Below, one piece after another: positions 15,881 to 24,867 of a stretch of 64,000 nucleotides of DNA. The DNA is taken from positions 682,001 through 746,000 of the forward strand of contig CALDUT010000001.1 in assembly GCA_937924775.1 (NCBI GenBank), in the 5' to 3' direction. Positions within the stretch are counted from its first letter, which is position 1. Each line of letters starts with the position of its first letter. The notes below the pieces were generated by a model. That model searched no databases, had not been told where the DNA came from, and worked only from the letters and a program-made list of their open reading frames with translations. The position numbers were made by a program, and so were the translations under genes. The DNA comes from an uncultured Gemmata sp. (GTDB lineage: Bacteria > Planctomycetota > Planctomycetia > Gemmatales > Gemmataceae).

Positions 15881-16939
15881 CTAAACCATCTCAGATAAAC
15901 TTTGATTATAACTAGTGACGGGAACCGAAACAATCCTCCGTTGGTTATCCAAACGCTGAGCAGTGTGTGCTGAATCTTTCAGCATCCGGAACACATCTTC
16001 GAGGGTTGTCGCGTGTTTAATTTGATCGAAGTGCGGGAATTGACCGACCCAAGCGGCAATCCGCAGCCACTGTTTTAAGCGAGCAACCATTTTTTCTGCT
16101 CGCAAAGGCTGCATATGCTGCGTCCAATCGATCAACCGCTGTAGCCGTCCCGCCCAGCCTTCGTCGTGTTCACCCCACTCCGTCGGCAACGAGATCAGCC
16201 CCAAGTCCGCAGCCACCTGCCACGCCAAGAGTGGGTTGCCAATAGCTCCCCGGCCAAGCATGAAGTGACGGCAGCCAGTGATGTCGCGGCAGCGGCGGAA
16301 ATCGTCGCGGGTCCAGATGTCGCCGTTGGCCACCACCGGCAAAGGCAACCGTCGCCGCACGCGGCCAATCGGTTCCCAATAGATAGGCGGTTGATAGCCC
16401 GCCACACGAGTTCGCCCGTGAATGGTGATCCAGGTGGCCCCACCTTCGGCGGCCATCGTCGCGTTCTCATCAATGGCCGCGCAGCTATCCCACCCGAGCC
16501 GGAGTTTGGCAGAAACCGGGACATTGCGGGGCACCGCGGCGCGAACGGCGGCCACGATGTCGCGAATCCGCCGCGGATGCCGCAGCAGGGCGGCCCCGCC
16601 ATCATGCCGGTTGACGGTCTTGGCCGGACAGCCAAAGTTGATGTCGATCGCGCTTGCGCCCAGTTCACAGGCCCGGGCGGCACTGTCCGCCATCCGGGCC
16701 GCATCGCCTCCCAACAATTGCAACTGAACGGGCAAACCGGTCAGTGTCCGGCACCCGTGGGCCAACTCCGGCATATGCTCGAAGAAGGTGTGCCGCGGCG
16801 GAACCCACTGCGTGATCCGCAAGAATTCCGTGACCGCAAACGAAAACGGCCCCAATTCACCCTGCACCGCCCGCATCGGCGCATCGGTGACGCCCTCCAT
16901 CGGGGCCAGAATCACGGCGGGTCGGCATGGGTCGAGCAT
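15881..16939 (-). CDS. dus: tRNA-dihydrouridine synthase
   Basis: The enzyme reduces uridine to dihydrouridine in tRNA using FMN and NADPH. The 352-aa product has the Dus TIM-barrel pattern: LAPMEGVTDAPMR at the N-terminus, DINFGCPAKTVNRHDGGAALL with the catalytic Cys, ITIHGRTRVAGY, VVANGDIWTRDD and FMLGRGAIGNPLL. The C-terminal helical domain is present. ATG 16939 is chosen; a TTG 15 bases upstream is possible. The sequence is closest in feel to DusC, but the subfamily cannot be fixed by eye. It lies after the histidine kinase on the same strand. Confidence 0.92.
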   Translation of the reverse strand: MLDPCRPAVILAPMEGVTDAPMRAVQGELGPFSFAVTEFLRITQWVPPRHTFFEHMPELAHGCRTLTGLPVQLQLLGGDAARMADSAARACELGASAIDINFGCPAKTVNRHDGGAALLRHPRRIRDIVAAVRAAVPRNVPVSAKLRLGWDSCAAIDENATMAAEGGATWITIHGRTRVAGYQPPIYWEPIGRVRRRLPLPVVANGDIWTRDDFRRCRDITGCRHFMLGRGAIGNPLLAWQVAADLGLISLPTEWGEHDEGWAGRLQRLIDWTQHMQPLRAEKMVARLKQWLRIAAWVGQFPHFDQIKHATTLEDVFRMLKDSAHTAQRLDNQRRIVSVPVTSYNQSLSEMV

Positions 16940-17080
16940 AACGGTTAACAGCAAAAAAGAAAAAAAGCACGGTCCCAGCTGCGGTTAGGGCACGCATAGG
17001 GTACGCACCCGCGGTTTCTCGGGCCTGATTCCGGGTTGGGAGGGGATCCCTGCTGCCGCCTTTGACTGTCGGGTTCCAGT

Positions 17081-17815
17081 TCAGGTAGCGGGGGGCGTCT
17101 CAGCCCGGGGCAAGGCGATGGTGAACTTCGTTCCTCGTCCTGGCTCGCTTTGGACATCAATTGTACCGCCGTGGGCCAGCACGATCTTGCGGACGGTGGC
17201 CAGCCCCAGCCCACTGCCATCGGCTTTGGTGGTATAGAATGGGCGAAACAGCTTGGGTAGCTGATCGGCCGGAATACCCACCCCGGTGTCGATGACATCC
17301 AGATAAACCCGTTCTGCGTCGCTACGGCCGATCAGGGTGAGTGTGCCGCCATCGGGCATGGCTTGTTCCGCGTTGAGCATCAGGTTCAGGAGGGCCTGTT
17401 CGAACAGATCGGCATCGAGTCGGACCAGGGGCAATTCCGAGGTTGCAAACCAGTTGATGTCGATATTGCGCTGCTTAGCGGTCGGGCCGAGGAAGTCGAT
17501 AAGCCGGGAAACCACCGCTTCCAAGGGGGTGGGTTGGGTATGCAGCTCTCGCAGCCGGGCGAAACGCAAAAAATCGTTGGAAAGCCCGACCAACTTCCGG
17601 CATTCGTCCGACAAGCGGCCGATGCGTTCTAAGGCCCGGCGCTCGCGCGGAGTTTCCGCAGCTTCAAATTCCTCGGCCAACAGTTGCAGATTCAGCGACA
17701 AAGTACTGAGATGATTTTTGATTTCGTGAATAAAACCGGCCGCAAGTTCCGCGATGTCCGCTGGAAGCGTACTGTCGGGCCGTGCTGGTTGCGGCATGGG
17801 AATGATCCTGCTCAC
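17081..17815 (-). CDS. Short soluble histidine kinase (NtrB-like core)
   Basis: The 244-aa product is almost only the kinase core. The phospho-acceptor box is AGFIHEIKNHLSTLSLNLQLL with His30. The ATPase domain has the N box (NLMLNAEQAMP), G1 (DTGVGIP), F box (LFRPFYTTKADGSG) and G2 (GLGLATVRKIVLAHGG). It has no membrane segments and no sensor domain apart from about 20 N-terminal residues, so input must come from a partner. Kinases of this type often pair with sigma-54 activators. Such an activator lies 1.7 kb away, although its receiver appears degenerate. Confidence 0.9.
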   Translation of the reverse strand: MSRIIPMPQPARPDSTLPADIAELAAGFIHEIKNHLSTLSLNLQLLAEEFEAAETPRERRALERIGRLSDECRKLVGLSNDFLRFARLRELHTQPTPLEAVVSRLIDFLGPTAKQRNIDINWFATSELPLVRLDADLFEQALLNLMLNAEQAMPDGGTLTLIGRSDAERVYLDVIDTGVGIPADQLPKLFRPFYTTKADGSGLGLATVRKIVLAHGGTIDVQSEPGRGTKFTIALPRAETPPAT

Positions 17816-18125
17816 CCGCGCCGGCCACCAGCCAACACACAGGCGTGCCGGGCGGGGATGGAATTGGCTCGATCGGTGCGCGAATCGTGCGTTCTTTTAC
17901 TGTACAGCCTCGCCCTCTTGAAAACACCCGCCGGGTTCTAATGCTATCTGAAAGCGGTCCGGTTCGTGGCCCCTGGCAGCCAGCCACGACCGCTCGGGTG
18001 AATAGCGCTGGTGGCAGCCTCCGTGCCTCGGCCTGGTCGCCAGCGATGCCAGACTCCTTCAGGCGGCCCGGCCTCTCCGCGGTTGTACTCCGGGTCTTGG
18101 ACGCATCCTTTTTTGAGATCGTGCT
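17816..18125. other. Divergent intergenic region (kinase / pfk)
   Basis: 310 bases between the histidine kinase start (-) and the phosphofructokinase start (+), so promoters in both directions are expected. A weak ribosome site (GAGAT) precedes ATG 18126. No RNA gene, repeat or convincing promoter pair was recognised. Confidence 0.4.
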
Positions 18126-19412
18126 ATGGCGAATTCCACACGCGGAAAACTCGGTATTGTGGTCGGCGGCGGCCCCGCCCCGGGTATCAATGGCGTCATT
18201 AGTTCCGTGACGATTGAAGCGATCAACCGGAATCTGGAAGTGATTGGCATTCGCGATGGCTTCAAGCATTTGGCCGTGGGGGACTATACCCAGGTTCGCC
18301 CGCTGACGATTCCCGATGTGGCTCCGTATTATCAACGCGGCGGTTCGCTCTTGGGCACCAGCCGCACCAATCCCGCCAAAGACCCCGCCCACATGGCCGC
18401 GGTCATCGAAGGCCTTAACCAATTGGGAATTAAGTACTTAGTCACCATCGGCGGCGACGACACCGCCTACAGCGGCTCGCAGGTGTACGCCCACGCCAAA
18501 GGGGCCATCAAGGTCGCCCACGTTCCGAAAACCATCGACAACGACCTGCCCCTACCGCCGGGCATCCCGACCTTCGGGTTCGAAACCGCTCGGCACTATG
18601 GCGTACAAATGGCCCGCAACCTCCATGAAGACGCCAAAACCACCTCCCGCTGGTATATCGTCGTCAGTATGGGCCGCGCCGCGGGCCATCTGGCGCTGGG
18701 TATCGGCAAAGCTTCCGCCGCCACCGTCACTCTCATCGCCGAAGAGCTGAAAAACAAAGATGTTACGCTCGAACTGATCTGCGACATCATCATCGGCTCG
18801 ATGATCAAACGCAAAGCCCAAGGCAAAGGTTATGGCGTGGCCGTGTTGGCCGAAGGGTTGATGGAACAAATCGGCGAAGACAAACTCCGCATCATTTTAG
18901 AGAAAAACCCCGGGAAATTCGGCAATATCGAGGTCGATGCCTTCGGACATCTCCGCTTGGGCGAAATCGAATTCGGCCGCATGATCCGCACCATGATTGC
19001 CGCCCGGCTCAAAGACTTGGGCCTGAAATTCGACATGATCGACAAAGACTTGGGCTACGAACTGCGCTGTGCCGACCCCATCCCATTCGACGCGGAGTAT
19101 ACACGGAACCTGGGCTATGGGGCCGTCAAGTTTCTGCTGTCGCCCGAGGCCGAACAACATGGAGTGGTCATCACCTTCGTCGGCGGGAGCATGGTGCCGC
19201 GACCATTCCCGGAGATGATCGACCCGGTGACCAAGAAGATGCGCACCCGTTTGGTGGACATCAGCGGCGAAAACTATGAAGTCGCTCGCCGCTACATGAT
19301 CCGCCTGGAACAAAGCGACTTTGAAGACCCGGTGCGGCTCGAACGGCTGGCCGCGGTCGTGAAAATGGAACCGGCGCAGTTCCGCCAACGTTTCGAGTAC
19401 ATCGTCCGCTGA
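18126..19412 (+). CDS. pfp: Pyrophosphate-type 6-phosphofructokinase
   Basis: The enzyme phosphorylates fructose 6-phosphate in glycolysis. The 428-aa product has the PFK fold: GIVVGGGPAPGINGVIS (residues 10-26), GGSLLGTSRTNP, IGGDDT (108-113), PKTIDND (134-140) and MGRAAGHLALG. Two diagnostic positions, Asp in GGDD and Lys in PKTIDND, are those of pyrophosphate-dependent enzymes; ATP enzymes have GGDG and PGTIDND. The reaction would then be reversible and use PPi. This is inference from motifs. Gene start ATG 18126. A G+C-rich hairpin follows the stop. Confidence 0.9.
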   Translation: MANSTRGKLGIVVGGGPAPGINGVISSVTIEAINRNLEVIGIRDGFKHLAVGDYTQVRPLTIPDVAPYYQRGGSLLGTSRTNPAKDPAHMAAVIEGLNQLGIKYLVTIGGDDTAYSGSQVYAHAKGAIKVAHVPKTIDNDLPLPPGIPTFGFETARHYGVQMARNLHEDAKTTSRWYIVVSMGRAAGHLALGIGKASAATVTLIAEELKNKDVTLELICDIIIGSMIKRKAQGKGYGVAVLAEGLMEQIGEDKLRIILEKNPGKFGNIEVDAFGHLRLGEIEFGRMIRTMIAARLKDLGLKFDMIDKDLGYELRCADPIPFDAEYTRNLGYGAVKFLLSPEAEQHGVVITFVGGSMVPRPFPEMIDPVTKKMRTRLVDISGENYEVARRYMIRLEQSDFEDPVRLERLAAVVKMEPAQFRQRFEYIVR

Positions 19413-19431
19413 ACCGCCATCCGCTCACTCA

Positions 19432-19464
19432 CCCCCGGCGGGCACCCTGAAGCTGCGCCGGGGG
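19432..19464 (+). terminator. G+C-rich hairpin after pfp
   Basis: A nine-base stem CCCCCGGCG/CGCCGGGGG surrounds a 15-base loop, starting 20 bases after the stop codon. There is no T tract behind it, so it could be a weak terminator or a 3' end stabiliser. Confidence 0.45.
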
Positions 19465-19564
19465 ACCGATCCAACAGTCTCCCACACGCCACCATCTTCC
19501 CTCAACCACGGCCCCCCGGGGACGATTGAGGATTCGTGATGGTTTGCCGCTGACAAAGCGGCGA

Positions 19565-19724
19565 ATGTCTACTTTTGTCTAGTTAGACTAGCGTGCCAAT
19601 TCCGAGGGAAAAATCATGAAAAAACGATGATTATTCATATGTTCATAAATAATTAGCACTTCAGTGCGACGTTCTAACCAACGCCGACGTTCCACGAGGA
19701 ACATTTTTCAACAAAAGTAGACAT
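19565..19724 (+). repeat. 160-bp inverted-repeat element, copy A
   Basis: The element starts ATGTCTACTTTTGT and ends with its exact reverse complement ACAAAAGTAGACAT. In copy A the symmetry extends about four bases further out with one mismatch (GCGA/GCGG). Inside are a hairpin AATCAT-(9)-ATGATT (19612-19632), GCAC-TTCA-GTGC (19656-19667), and GTTCC-ACGA-GGAAC followed by ATTTTT (19689-19708). It has no coding capacity. It lies between convergent genes (pfp and the TIM-barrel gene). Copies B, D and a decayed copy C lie elsewhere in the window. It could be a MITE or a structured intergenic element. Confidence 0.9.
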
Positions 19725-19863
19725 CCGCCACCACGGGAAGACCAAGAAACTGTAAGCTCGCCAGCGCCAACACGACGAGCCGCGACCGCCAACAGGGGCA
19801 ACGAGAGATTCTCTGTAGCCGTTGGATCGCAGGGGAAGCCGGGCGCTTCCAGTCCTCCGCGGT

Positions 19864-20823
19864 TCACTTCGCTTGAAGGCCGGCGATAACGTACTCCAAG
19901 AATTCCTTGGCTCGCTTGGCCAGCGCATCGACCGCTTCGGGTTTATCGGGTCGCGGTAACAGAGGAGCGGAGATGTTCTCGCAGGCCAACGGCATCGTCA
20001 GGCCCCTGAAGGCGACTGGGTGCAGCAGTTTGTAGTGGTCGATTTCGCCAAATCCGGGTCCGCAGTCTTCATCTTTGGGCCAATTCCGATGATCCTTGAT
20101 GCAGAAACTGCGCACCTCACGGGCACACCGTTGGATGTCGGGGATCGGGTCTTGATCGAGATAATCGAGGACATTGCCCGCGTCGTAATTCACCTTCACA
20201 TTCGGATGATCCACTTCCTGGGTGATCGCGGCACAGGCTTCGCCGGTGCCGGTTTCACCACCGTGTTGCTTGACCACAATCAGCACATTATGGTCTTTGG
20301 CGATCGGGCCGAGTTGTTTGAAGCGTTCGATCCAGAGCTTGCGATTGCCACCTTTGGTGTGGCCGAAGGTGAGCAACTGCGGGATGCCCGCGGCGGAGGC
20401 TTGCTTGATCCGCTGAATGTGAACTTCGAGACCGTCTTTGGCTTCCGGATAGACGCCGCTGAACATCATGATCGGCTCCAGTCCGCGTTCGCGGCATTGC
20501 TTGGCCACCTCCTTCGCTTGCTCAAGCGGGGCATCTTTCGCGATCACGGGAACAGTTTTGCCATTCTCGTTGTGAGTGGTTCCCCACGCCACAAACTTGT
20601 AACCGGCGGAGCGAATCCCCTCGAGGGCGCGGATGAAGGAGAAGCGGGCATACGGCAGCGTCATGCAGGCGATTTGGAACTGTGTCGGCTTCGCGTCGGC
20701 TTGGGCCGCATCCGTGAATTCCGGACGAACGATAGGCGATTGTGGACGAGTCGCGGTGGCCGGGTGGGGGTGAATCGCAAGCGGGGCGGCAGCCGCAGTA
20801 CCCAAAAACAGTCGTCGGTTCAT
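19864..20823 (-). CDS. Tat-exported sugar phosphate isomerase/epimerase-like TIM barrel
   Basis: The 319-aa product starts at ATG 20823 with a Tat-type leader (MNRRLFLGTAAAAPLAIHPH). The mature part is a xylose-isomerase-like TIM barrel (AP_endonuc_2 type), with segments IACMTLPYARFSFIRALEGIRSAGYKFVAWG, GIPQLLTFGHTKGG, VVKQHGGETGTG, VKVNYDAGNVLDYLDQDPIPDIQ and VRSFCIKDHR. These match planctomycete sugar phosphate isomerase/epimerase proteins. The substrate is unknown. The longer frame to 20916 is not supported because it hides the leader. It is divergent from dprA and convergent with pfp across repeat copy A. Confidence 0.85.
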   Translation of the reverse strand: MNRRLFLGTAAAAPLAIHPHPATATRPQSPIVRPEFTDAAQADAKPTQFQIACMTLPYARFSFIRALEGIRSAGYKFVAWGTTHNENGKTVPVIAKDAPLEQAKEVAKQCRERGLEPIMMFSGVYPEAKDGLEVHIQRIKQASAAGIPQLLTFGHTKGGNRKLWIERFKQLGPIAKDHNVLIVVKQHGGETGTGEACAAITQEVDHPNVKVNYDAGNVLDYLDQDPIPDIQRCAREVRSFCIKDHRNWPKDEDCGPGFGEIDHYKLLHPVAFRGLTMPLACENISAPLLPRPDKPEAVDALAKRAKEFLEYVIAGLQAK

Positions 20824-21008
20824 CGGAAGAATCTCAACGGGGAAAGGTTGGGAAGACGTCACAATCGCGGTTCGGCATGGCCGATAGGGCGGATCGTCCC
20901 CCTTGTGGGTCTTCACAACGGAAGGTCGGATTCTGCTCCAATTGTAACGGCTCTCTGCGAGTGGTTGAAATCTTCTTCAGGGAAGTTCTCCTTCGGCCGC
21001 GAGGGCAC

Positions 21009-21037
21009 TTGGACTACGGCCCATTGTTGGTTATGGT
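21009..21037 (+). promoter_or_regulatory. Candidate sigma-70 promoter for dprA
   Basis: TTGGAC (21009-21014) and TATGGT (21032-21037) are separated by 17 bases. Transcription would begin near 21044, just after the ATG at 21041, which favours the second ATG at 21071 as the true start. Matches to the consensus are partial. Confidence 0.35.
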
Positions 21038-21070
21038 ATTATGACCGTTCGACCAATTCTGGCGGCAGGC

Positions 21071-22255
21071 ATGAACGAACTCTCGGACTACGCCGACCAT
21101 CTGGCGTTGGCTCTGGTGCCAGGGCTGGGGCCGAAATTGACCGCGGCTTTACTCCAGCGTTTCGGTTCTGCGGCAGCCGCGTTGCGGGCCACCCCGGCGG
21201 AGTTGATGGAAATTCCCCACATCGGCGAGAAACTGGCACACAGCTTCGCGGCGGCCCTGCGGCGAGTCGATATTCGCCGGGAACTGGAGCTGCTGAAACA
21301 ACACGGTGTGCGTCTGGTGCCGCTGGGTTCACCCGGGTATCCGCCCCCGTTGGCCGCGATTCCCACCCCGCCGCCGCTGTTGTACGTCCGCGGCCAGTGG
21401 ATTGATGCGGACCTCCACGCGATCGGAATTGTCGGCTCCCGCAACTGCACCCCCTATGGTCGCCGCATGACCGAACAACTCAGCCGCGATCTGTGCCGCG
21501 CCGGATTCTGCCTCGTTTCGGGGCTGGCCCGGGGCATCGATGGCATCGCGCACCGGGCGGCTCTCGAGGCCGGCGGCCGAACCATCGCGGTACTCGCCGG
21601 CGGACTATCCGCGATTTATCCCCCCGAACACACCGAATTGGCCCACGCCATCGCGCAACACGGAGCCCTCATCAGTGAAACCCCAATGACCCTCGCCCCG
21701 CAACCGGGGATGTTTCCGGCCCGCAACCGCATCATCAGCGGCCTGAGCCGGGCAGTGATTGTGGTGGAAGCCAACAGCAAAAGCGGGGCCCTCATCACGG
21801 CCACGCACGCCGGCGAGCAAGGGCGGGAGGTGTTCGCTGTACCTGGCCCCGCCGATAGTCCCGCCAGCGCCGGCTGCCACGAACTGATCCGCAAAGGCGC
21901 ACGCTTGATTCGCAATGCGGAGGATGTCATCGACGACCTCAAAAGCCTTCCCTTGGGGGATTTCTCCGCGATTCCCGCACCGCCGATGGCCCCTCGCCCG
22001 AATCCACCGCCTCTTTTTGCGGATGCCACCACAACGGCTGCAGCGGAAGCTTCCACTCCCGCAGCAGCGCCGCCGCGACCAGCACTCGATCCCACTCACC
22101 AGCGATTGTATGATGCCTTGGCGAACCGCCGCCATACCGATGAATTGGTCCGGGAATTGGGTGTTTCGGTCAGTGAGTTGACCGGTCTATTGTTTCAATT
22201 GGAATTGAAAAAACTCATCCGCAAACTGCCGGGTAACTTCTACGAACGACGGTGA
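21071..22255 (+). CDS. dprA: DNA-processing protein DprA
   Basis: DprA loads RecA on incoming single-stranded DNA in transformation. The 394-aa product has an N-terminal helix-hairpin-helix part (LALVPGLGPKLTAALLQRFGS), and then the Rossmann-like core with IGIVGSRNCTPYGRRMTEQLS, VSGLARGIDGIAHRAALEAGGRTIAVLAGGL, YPPEH, SETPMTLAPQPGMFPARNRIISGLSRAVIVVEA and SGALITATHAGEQGREVFAVPG. After a Pro/Ala linker it ends in a winged-helix domain (HTDELVRELGVSVSELTGLLFQLELKKLIRKLPGNFYE). ATG 21071 is preferred over 21041, matching family N-termini and the promoter position. Confidence 0.95.
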   Translation: MNELSDYADHLALALVPGLGPKLTAALLQRFGSAAAALRATPAELMEIPHIGEKLAHSFAAALRRVDIRRELELLKQHGVRLVPLGSPGYPPPLAAIPTPPPLLYVRGQWIDADLHAIGIVGSRNCTPYGRRMTEQLSRDLCRAGFCLVSGLARGIDGIAHRAALEAGGRTIAVLAGGLSAIYPPEHTELAHAIAQHGALISETPMTLAPQPGMFPARNRIISGLSRAVIVVEANSKSGALITATHAGEQGREVFAVPGPADSPASAGCHELIRKGARLIRNAEDVIDDLKSLPLGDFSAIPAPPMAPRPNPPPLFADATTTAAAEASTPAAAPPRPALDPTHQRLYDALANRRHTDELVRELGVSVSELTGLLFQLELKKLIRKLPGNFYERR

Positions 22256-22258
22256 CCC

Positions 22259-22378
22259 ATGCCCGACCACCACGCGCTCTTAGCCGGCCTCCAAAGCCCA
22301 GCGGTCCGCCGTGTGCTGCAAGCCCGATTCCGCACCCTCGCGACAATTCTGGTAGCGGCGCGTATAACTACAGCATGA
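22259..22378 (+). CDS. Possible 39-aa small protein between dprA and a membrane gene
   Basis: An ATG three bases after the dprA stop opens 39 codons. Its stop overlaps the next gene's start as ATGA (22375-22378), an arrangement typical of translational coupling. The product is basic and helix-prone (LLAGLQSPAVRRVLQARFRTLATILVAARITTA). No family is recognised. It may also be a chance frame that only helps ribosomes reach the next start. Confidence 0.35.
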   Translation: MPDHHALLAGLQSPAVRRVLQARFRTLATILVAARITTA

Positions 22379-23952
22379 GGTTCTGGCTGTTGTTCGAAGC
22401 GGTTGTCTTCGCCGCCGCGTTTGCTCTGGCCCACACGCAATCGCCTCTGTATTATTCCAATCAAAATCAGTATTTTCTGCACGGGGCCGCCCAGGCGGGG
22501 CATGGCCATCTGGCGAACGATTGGTTGGCCAACACCCGTGACCCGACACCGCTTTTTTCGTGGTTGGTCGCGGTAGCCTACCGGTGGGATCCCTGGTGGC
22601 TTCAACCCGCGTACTTTGTGTTGTTGATGGTGTACTTCGGGGCGGCCTGGGTCGTGGCGTCGGCGGTGCCAGGGTTTGTGCCGAGACGTTCGGCCCGATG
22701 GGCTTTCGCCGCACTCTTCACTTTCGCTCATGCCGCGATTGTACGGGTGGCCTCCATTCAGCTGACAGGGGTTGATTATCCGTGGTACTGGCAAGCCGGA
22801 CTGGCCGCACAGTATCTGCTGGGGCCGGGCCTTCAGCCATCGGCCTTCGGGGTACTGTTGTTGGTGGCGGTCGCGGTGTATGCCAAGGGAGGGTCGCCGG
22901 TGGTAGCGGCCGCGCTGGCCGCCGCGGCTTGCACTTTTCATGCCACTTACCTGCTGCCCGCAGCCCTTTTGATCTGCGGATTCCTCGTGGCTTCGTGGTT
23001 GGCGACGCGGGATTCGCGACGGGTCGTCGGCATGGCCGCGGTGGCATCGCTGTTCGGTTCTGTGGGGTGTGTCCAAGCGCTGAGCGTATTGCATTCCCCT
23101 GGGGCCGATTCCGCTGAAGCATTGCGGATTTTGGCCGACGTGCGCATTCCGCATCATTGTGTGGTGTCGCGGTGGTTTGATGGCATTGCGGCGTTGCAAA
23201 TCGGTTGGGTTGTGCTCGGTTGGTATTTCCTCCGCGGTCAGCCATGGGGTTGGGCGATACTCATCGCGGCTTTTGGCGGATTCCTTCTGACGATAGCTCA
23301 ACTGATAACCGGGAGCCACACCCTGGCATTGGCATTTCCGTGGCGCATTTCGGTGTTGCTGGTGCCGGTGGCGACGATTGTTGTAGCCGCGAAAATCGCG
23401 ATGTGGTGGCCGCGGGGCTGGGTGAGCGAAGCAATGGCAGCGATGGTTGTTGTGGGGTTGGCGGGGGCTGGGGTCGGGGTGATGGTCTGGGGTTGGGGTT
23501 ATCGGATGGCGGAGGAAGAAGAACCGCTGTATGCCTATCTGTGGCAAACCGCCGGACCACAGGATGTGTACTTGGTTCCGGTGAGTTTCCCGAAAGTGGG
23601 CCGTGGCCGCGGGGCGGTGTCGAACACGTTCCGGCCCCCCCCGCGTGCCGCATCGGGTACCAACCAAATCCCGGTCGATCTGCAACGCTTCCGTCTGGCG
23701 TCCGGGGCGTGTTTGTACGTCGATTTCAAGTCGATTCCCTATTCCGCGGCAGAAGTGTTGGAATGGTATCGCCGGATGCAATTCGCCAGTTCCTTCACGA
23801 GCCGCGACCGCTGGAATTCCCCTGGAATCGCTGCGGAACTGAAACGCGAAGGTATTACGCATGTGGTCTGGCCACAGTCGAAGCCCCTCGCCGTTGATTA
23901 TCTGGAACTGATCTATGCCGATGAGGCTTACGCGGTCTATCGCGTCCGGTGA
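22375..23952 (+). CDS. Multi-pass membrane protein, unknown
   Basis: The 525-aa product starts at ATG 22375 (MRFWLLFEAVVFAAAFALAH). About ten to twelve hydrophobic segments span residues 1-410, with a luminal-type loop HTQSPLYYSNQNQYFLHGAAQAG after the first. The last about 110 residues are soluble (YLWQTAGPQDVYLVPVSFPKVG...WYRRMQFASSFTSRDRWNSPG...THVVWPQSKPLAVDYLELIYADEAYAVYRV). This layout resembles lipid-linked glycosyltransferases and O-antigen-type membrane enzymes with a C-terminal globular domain, but no motif confirms it. Confidence 0.75.
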   Translation: MRFWLLFEAVVFAAAFALAHTQSPLYYSNQNQYFLHGAAQAGHGHLANDWLANTRDPTPLFSWLVAVAYRWDPWWLQPAYFVLLMVYFGAAWVVASAVPGFVPRRSARWAFAALFTFAHAAIVRVASIQLTGVDYPWYWQAGLAAQYLLGPGLQPSAFGVLLLVAVAVYAKGGSPVVAAALAAAACTFHATYLLPAALLICGFLVASWLATRDSRRVVGMAAVASLFGSVGCVQALSVLHSPGADSAEALRILADVRIPHHCVVSRWFDGIAALQIGWVVLGWYFLRGQPWGWAILIAAFGGFLLTIAQLITGSHTLALAFPWRISVLLVPVATIVVAAKIAMWWPRGWVSEAMAAMVVVGLAGAGVGVMVWGWGYRMAEEEEPLYAYLWQTAGPQDVYLVPVSFPKVGRGRGAVSNTFRPPPRAASGTNQIPVDLQRFRLASGACLYVDFKSIPYSAAEVLEWYRRMQFASSFTSRDRWNSPGIAAELKREGITHVVWPQSKPLAVDYLELIYADEAYAVYRVR

Positions 23953-24030
23953 GAGCCATCGTGAACCCAATGACCGGCCGAGTCGTAAAGCTAATAAGTC
24001 ACTTCTTCCTAGCGGAATCGACGGTGAGGA

Positions 24031-24867
24031 ATGAATCAGCGGGTGACGTTTCTGGGTCTGGTGGTGCTGTTGACCGTGGGGGGGGTGATCCTGGTCACGG
24101 CCATTCCGAAATGGCGTTTGGAAGCGAACATGAAAAAATCCCAGAACAACCTGCGGGAATTGGCGCTCTTCGGGGCCCACCACGTCAAGCCGGAGGAAAC
24201 CCCCAAAGCCCGCCACCGCGATGTGTCCAAAATTCCGACAGAAATTCCTGCCGGTACGATTGTCCTCCCTGATACAGCTCCCGCCGAGCGGCTCAGTTGG
24301 CTTCCCACCATCCTGCCGGTTCTTGATCAGCAACGGCAAGACCTCGCCAGGCTCTATTCGCACATCGACCAACGCCAGCCCTGGGCGGCCGCCACCAATC
24401 AACACGCCGCCATCACCCCGCTGGTGGTGCTTTTGTGCCCTGAGAAGACCCCGATTGTGCCACCTAGTCAACCCGCGATCAGTTGCTACGTCGGTATCAG
24501 CGGCATTGGCTTCGATTCGGGGAGTCTGCCGGAGAATTCGCCCCGCCGTGGGGCTTTCCGCTACGATGGCCCCACCCCGTTCCGCGAAATTCGGGATGGC
24601 CTCAGCCAAACCCTGCTGTTGGGTGAAACGAACTACGAACTCGGCCCGTGGCTGCGGGGCGGCACGTCCACCGTTCGCGGCTTCAATCCCGAACCCAACG
24701 CCTTACCGCTTATCGGCGGTCAATTCGGTGGCTACTTCCCGGATGTGGCGAACTTCGCGCTGTGCGATGGCAGCGTGCGGCCGTTCACCGTGAACACAAC
24801 CGCCGGGGTGCTGCTCGGCTACGCCACCATCGCCGGGTACGGCAGCGACCCGTTGCCGGGAGAATGA
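24031..24867 (+). CDS. DUF1559-type protein without a pilin signal
   Basis: The 278-aa product shows the DUF1559 pattern common in planctomycetes: an N-terminal hydrophobic helix, a KKSQNNLRELALFGAHH segment, and the late motifs FREIRDGLSQTLLLGETNY and FALCDGSVRPFTVNT. Most family members begin with a type IV pilin signal (GFTLIELLVVIAII); here that is replaced by a plain helix (VTFLGLVVLLTVGGVILVTAIP), so prepilin processing is unlikely. ATG 24031 follows GTGAGGA. The function of the family is unknown. It is convergent with the zinc-ribbon WD40 gene. Confidence 0.8.
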   Translation: MNQRVTFLGLVVLLTVGGVILVTAIPKWRLEANMKKSQNNLRELALFGAHHVKPEETPKARHRDVSKIPTEIPAGTIVLPDTAPAERLSWLPTILPVLDQQRQDLARLYSHIDQRQPWAAATNQHAAITPLVVLLCPEKTPIVPPSQPAISCYVGISGIGFDSGSLPENSPRRGAFRYDGPTPFREIRDGLSQTLLLGETNYELGPWLRGGTSTVRGFNPEPNALPLIGGQFGGYFPDVANFALCDGSVRPFTVNTTAGVLLGYATIAGYGSDPLPGE

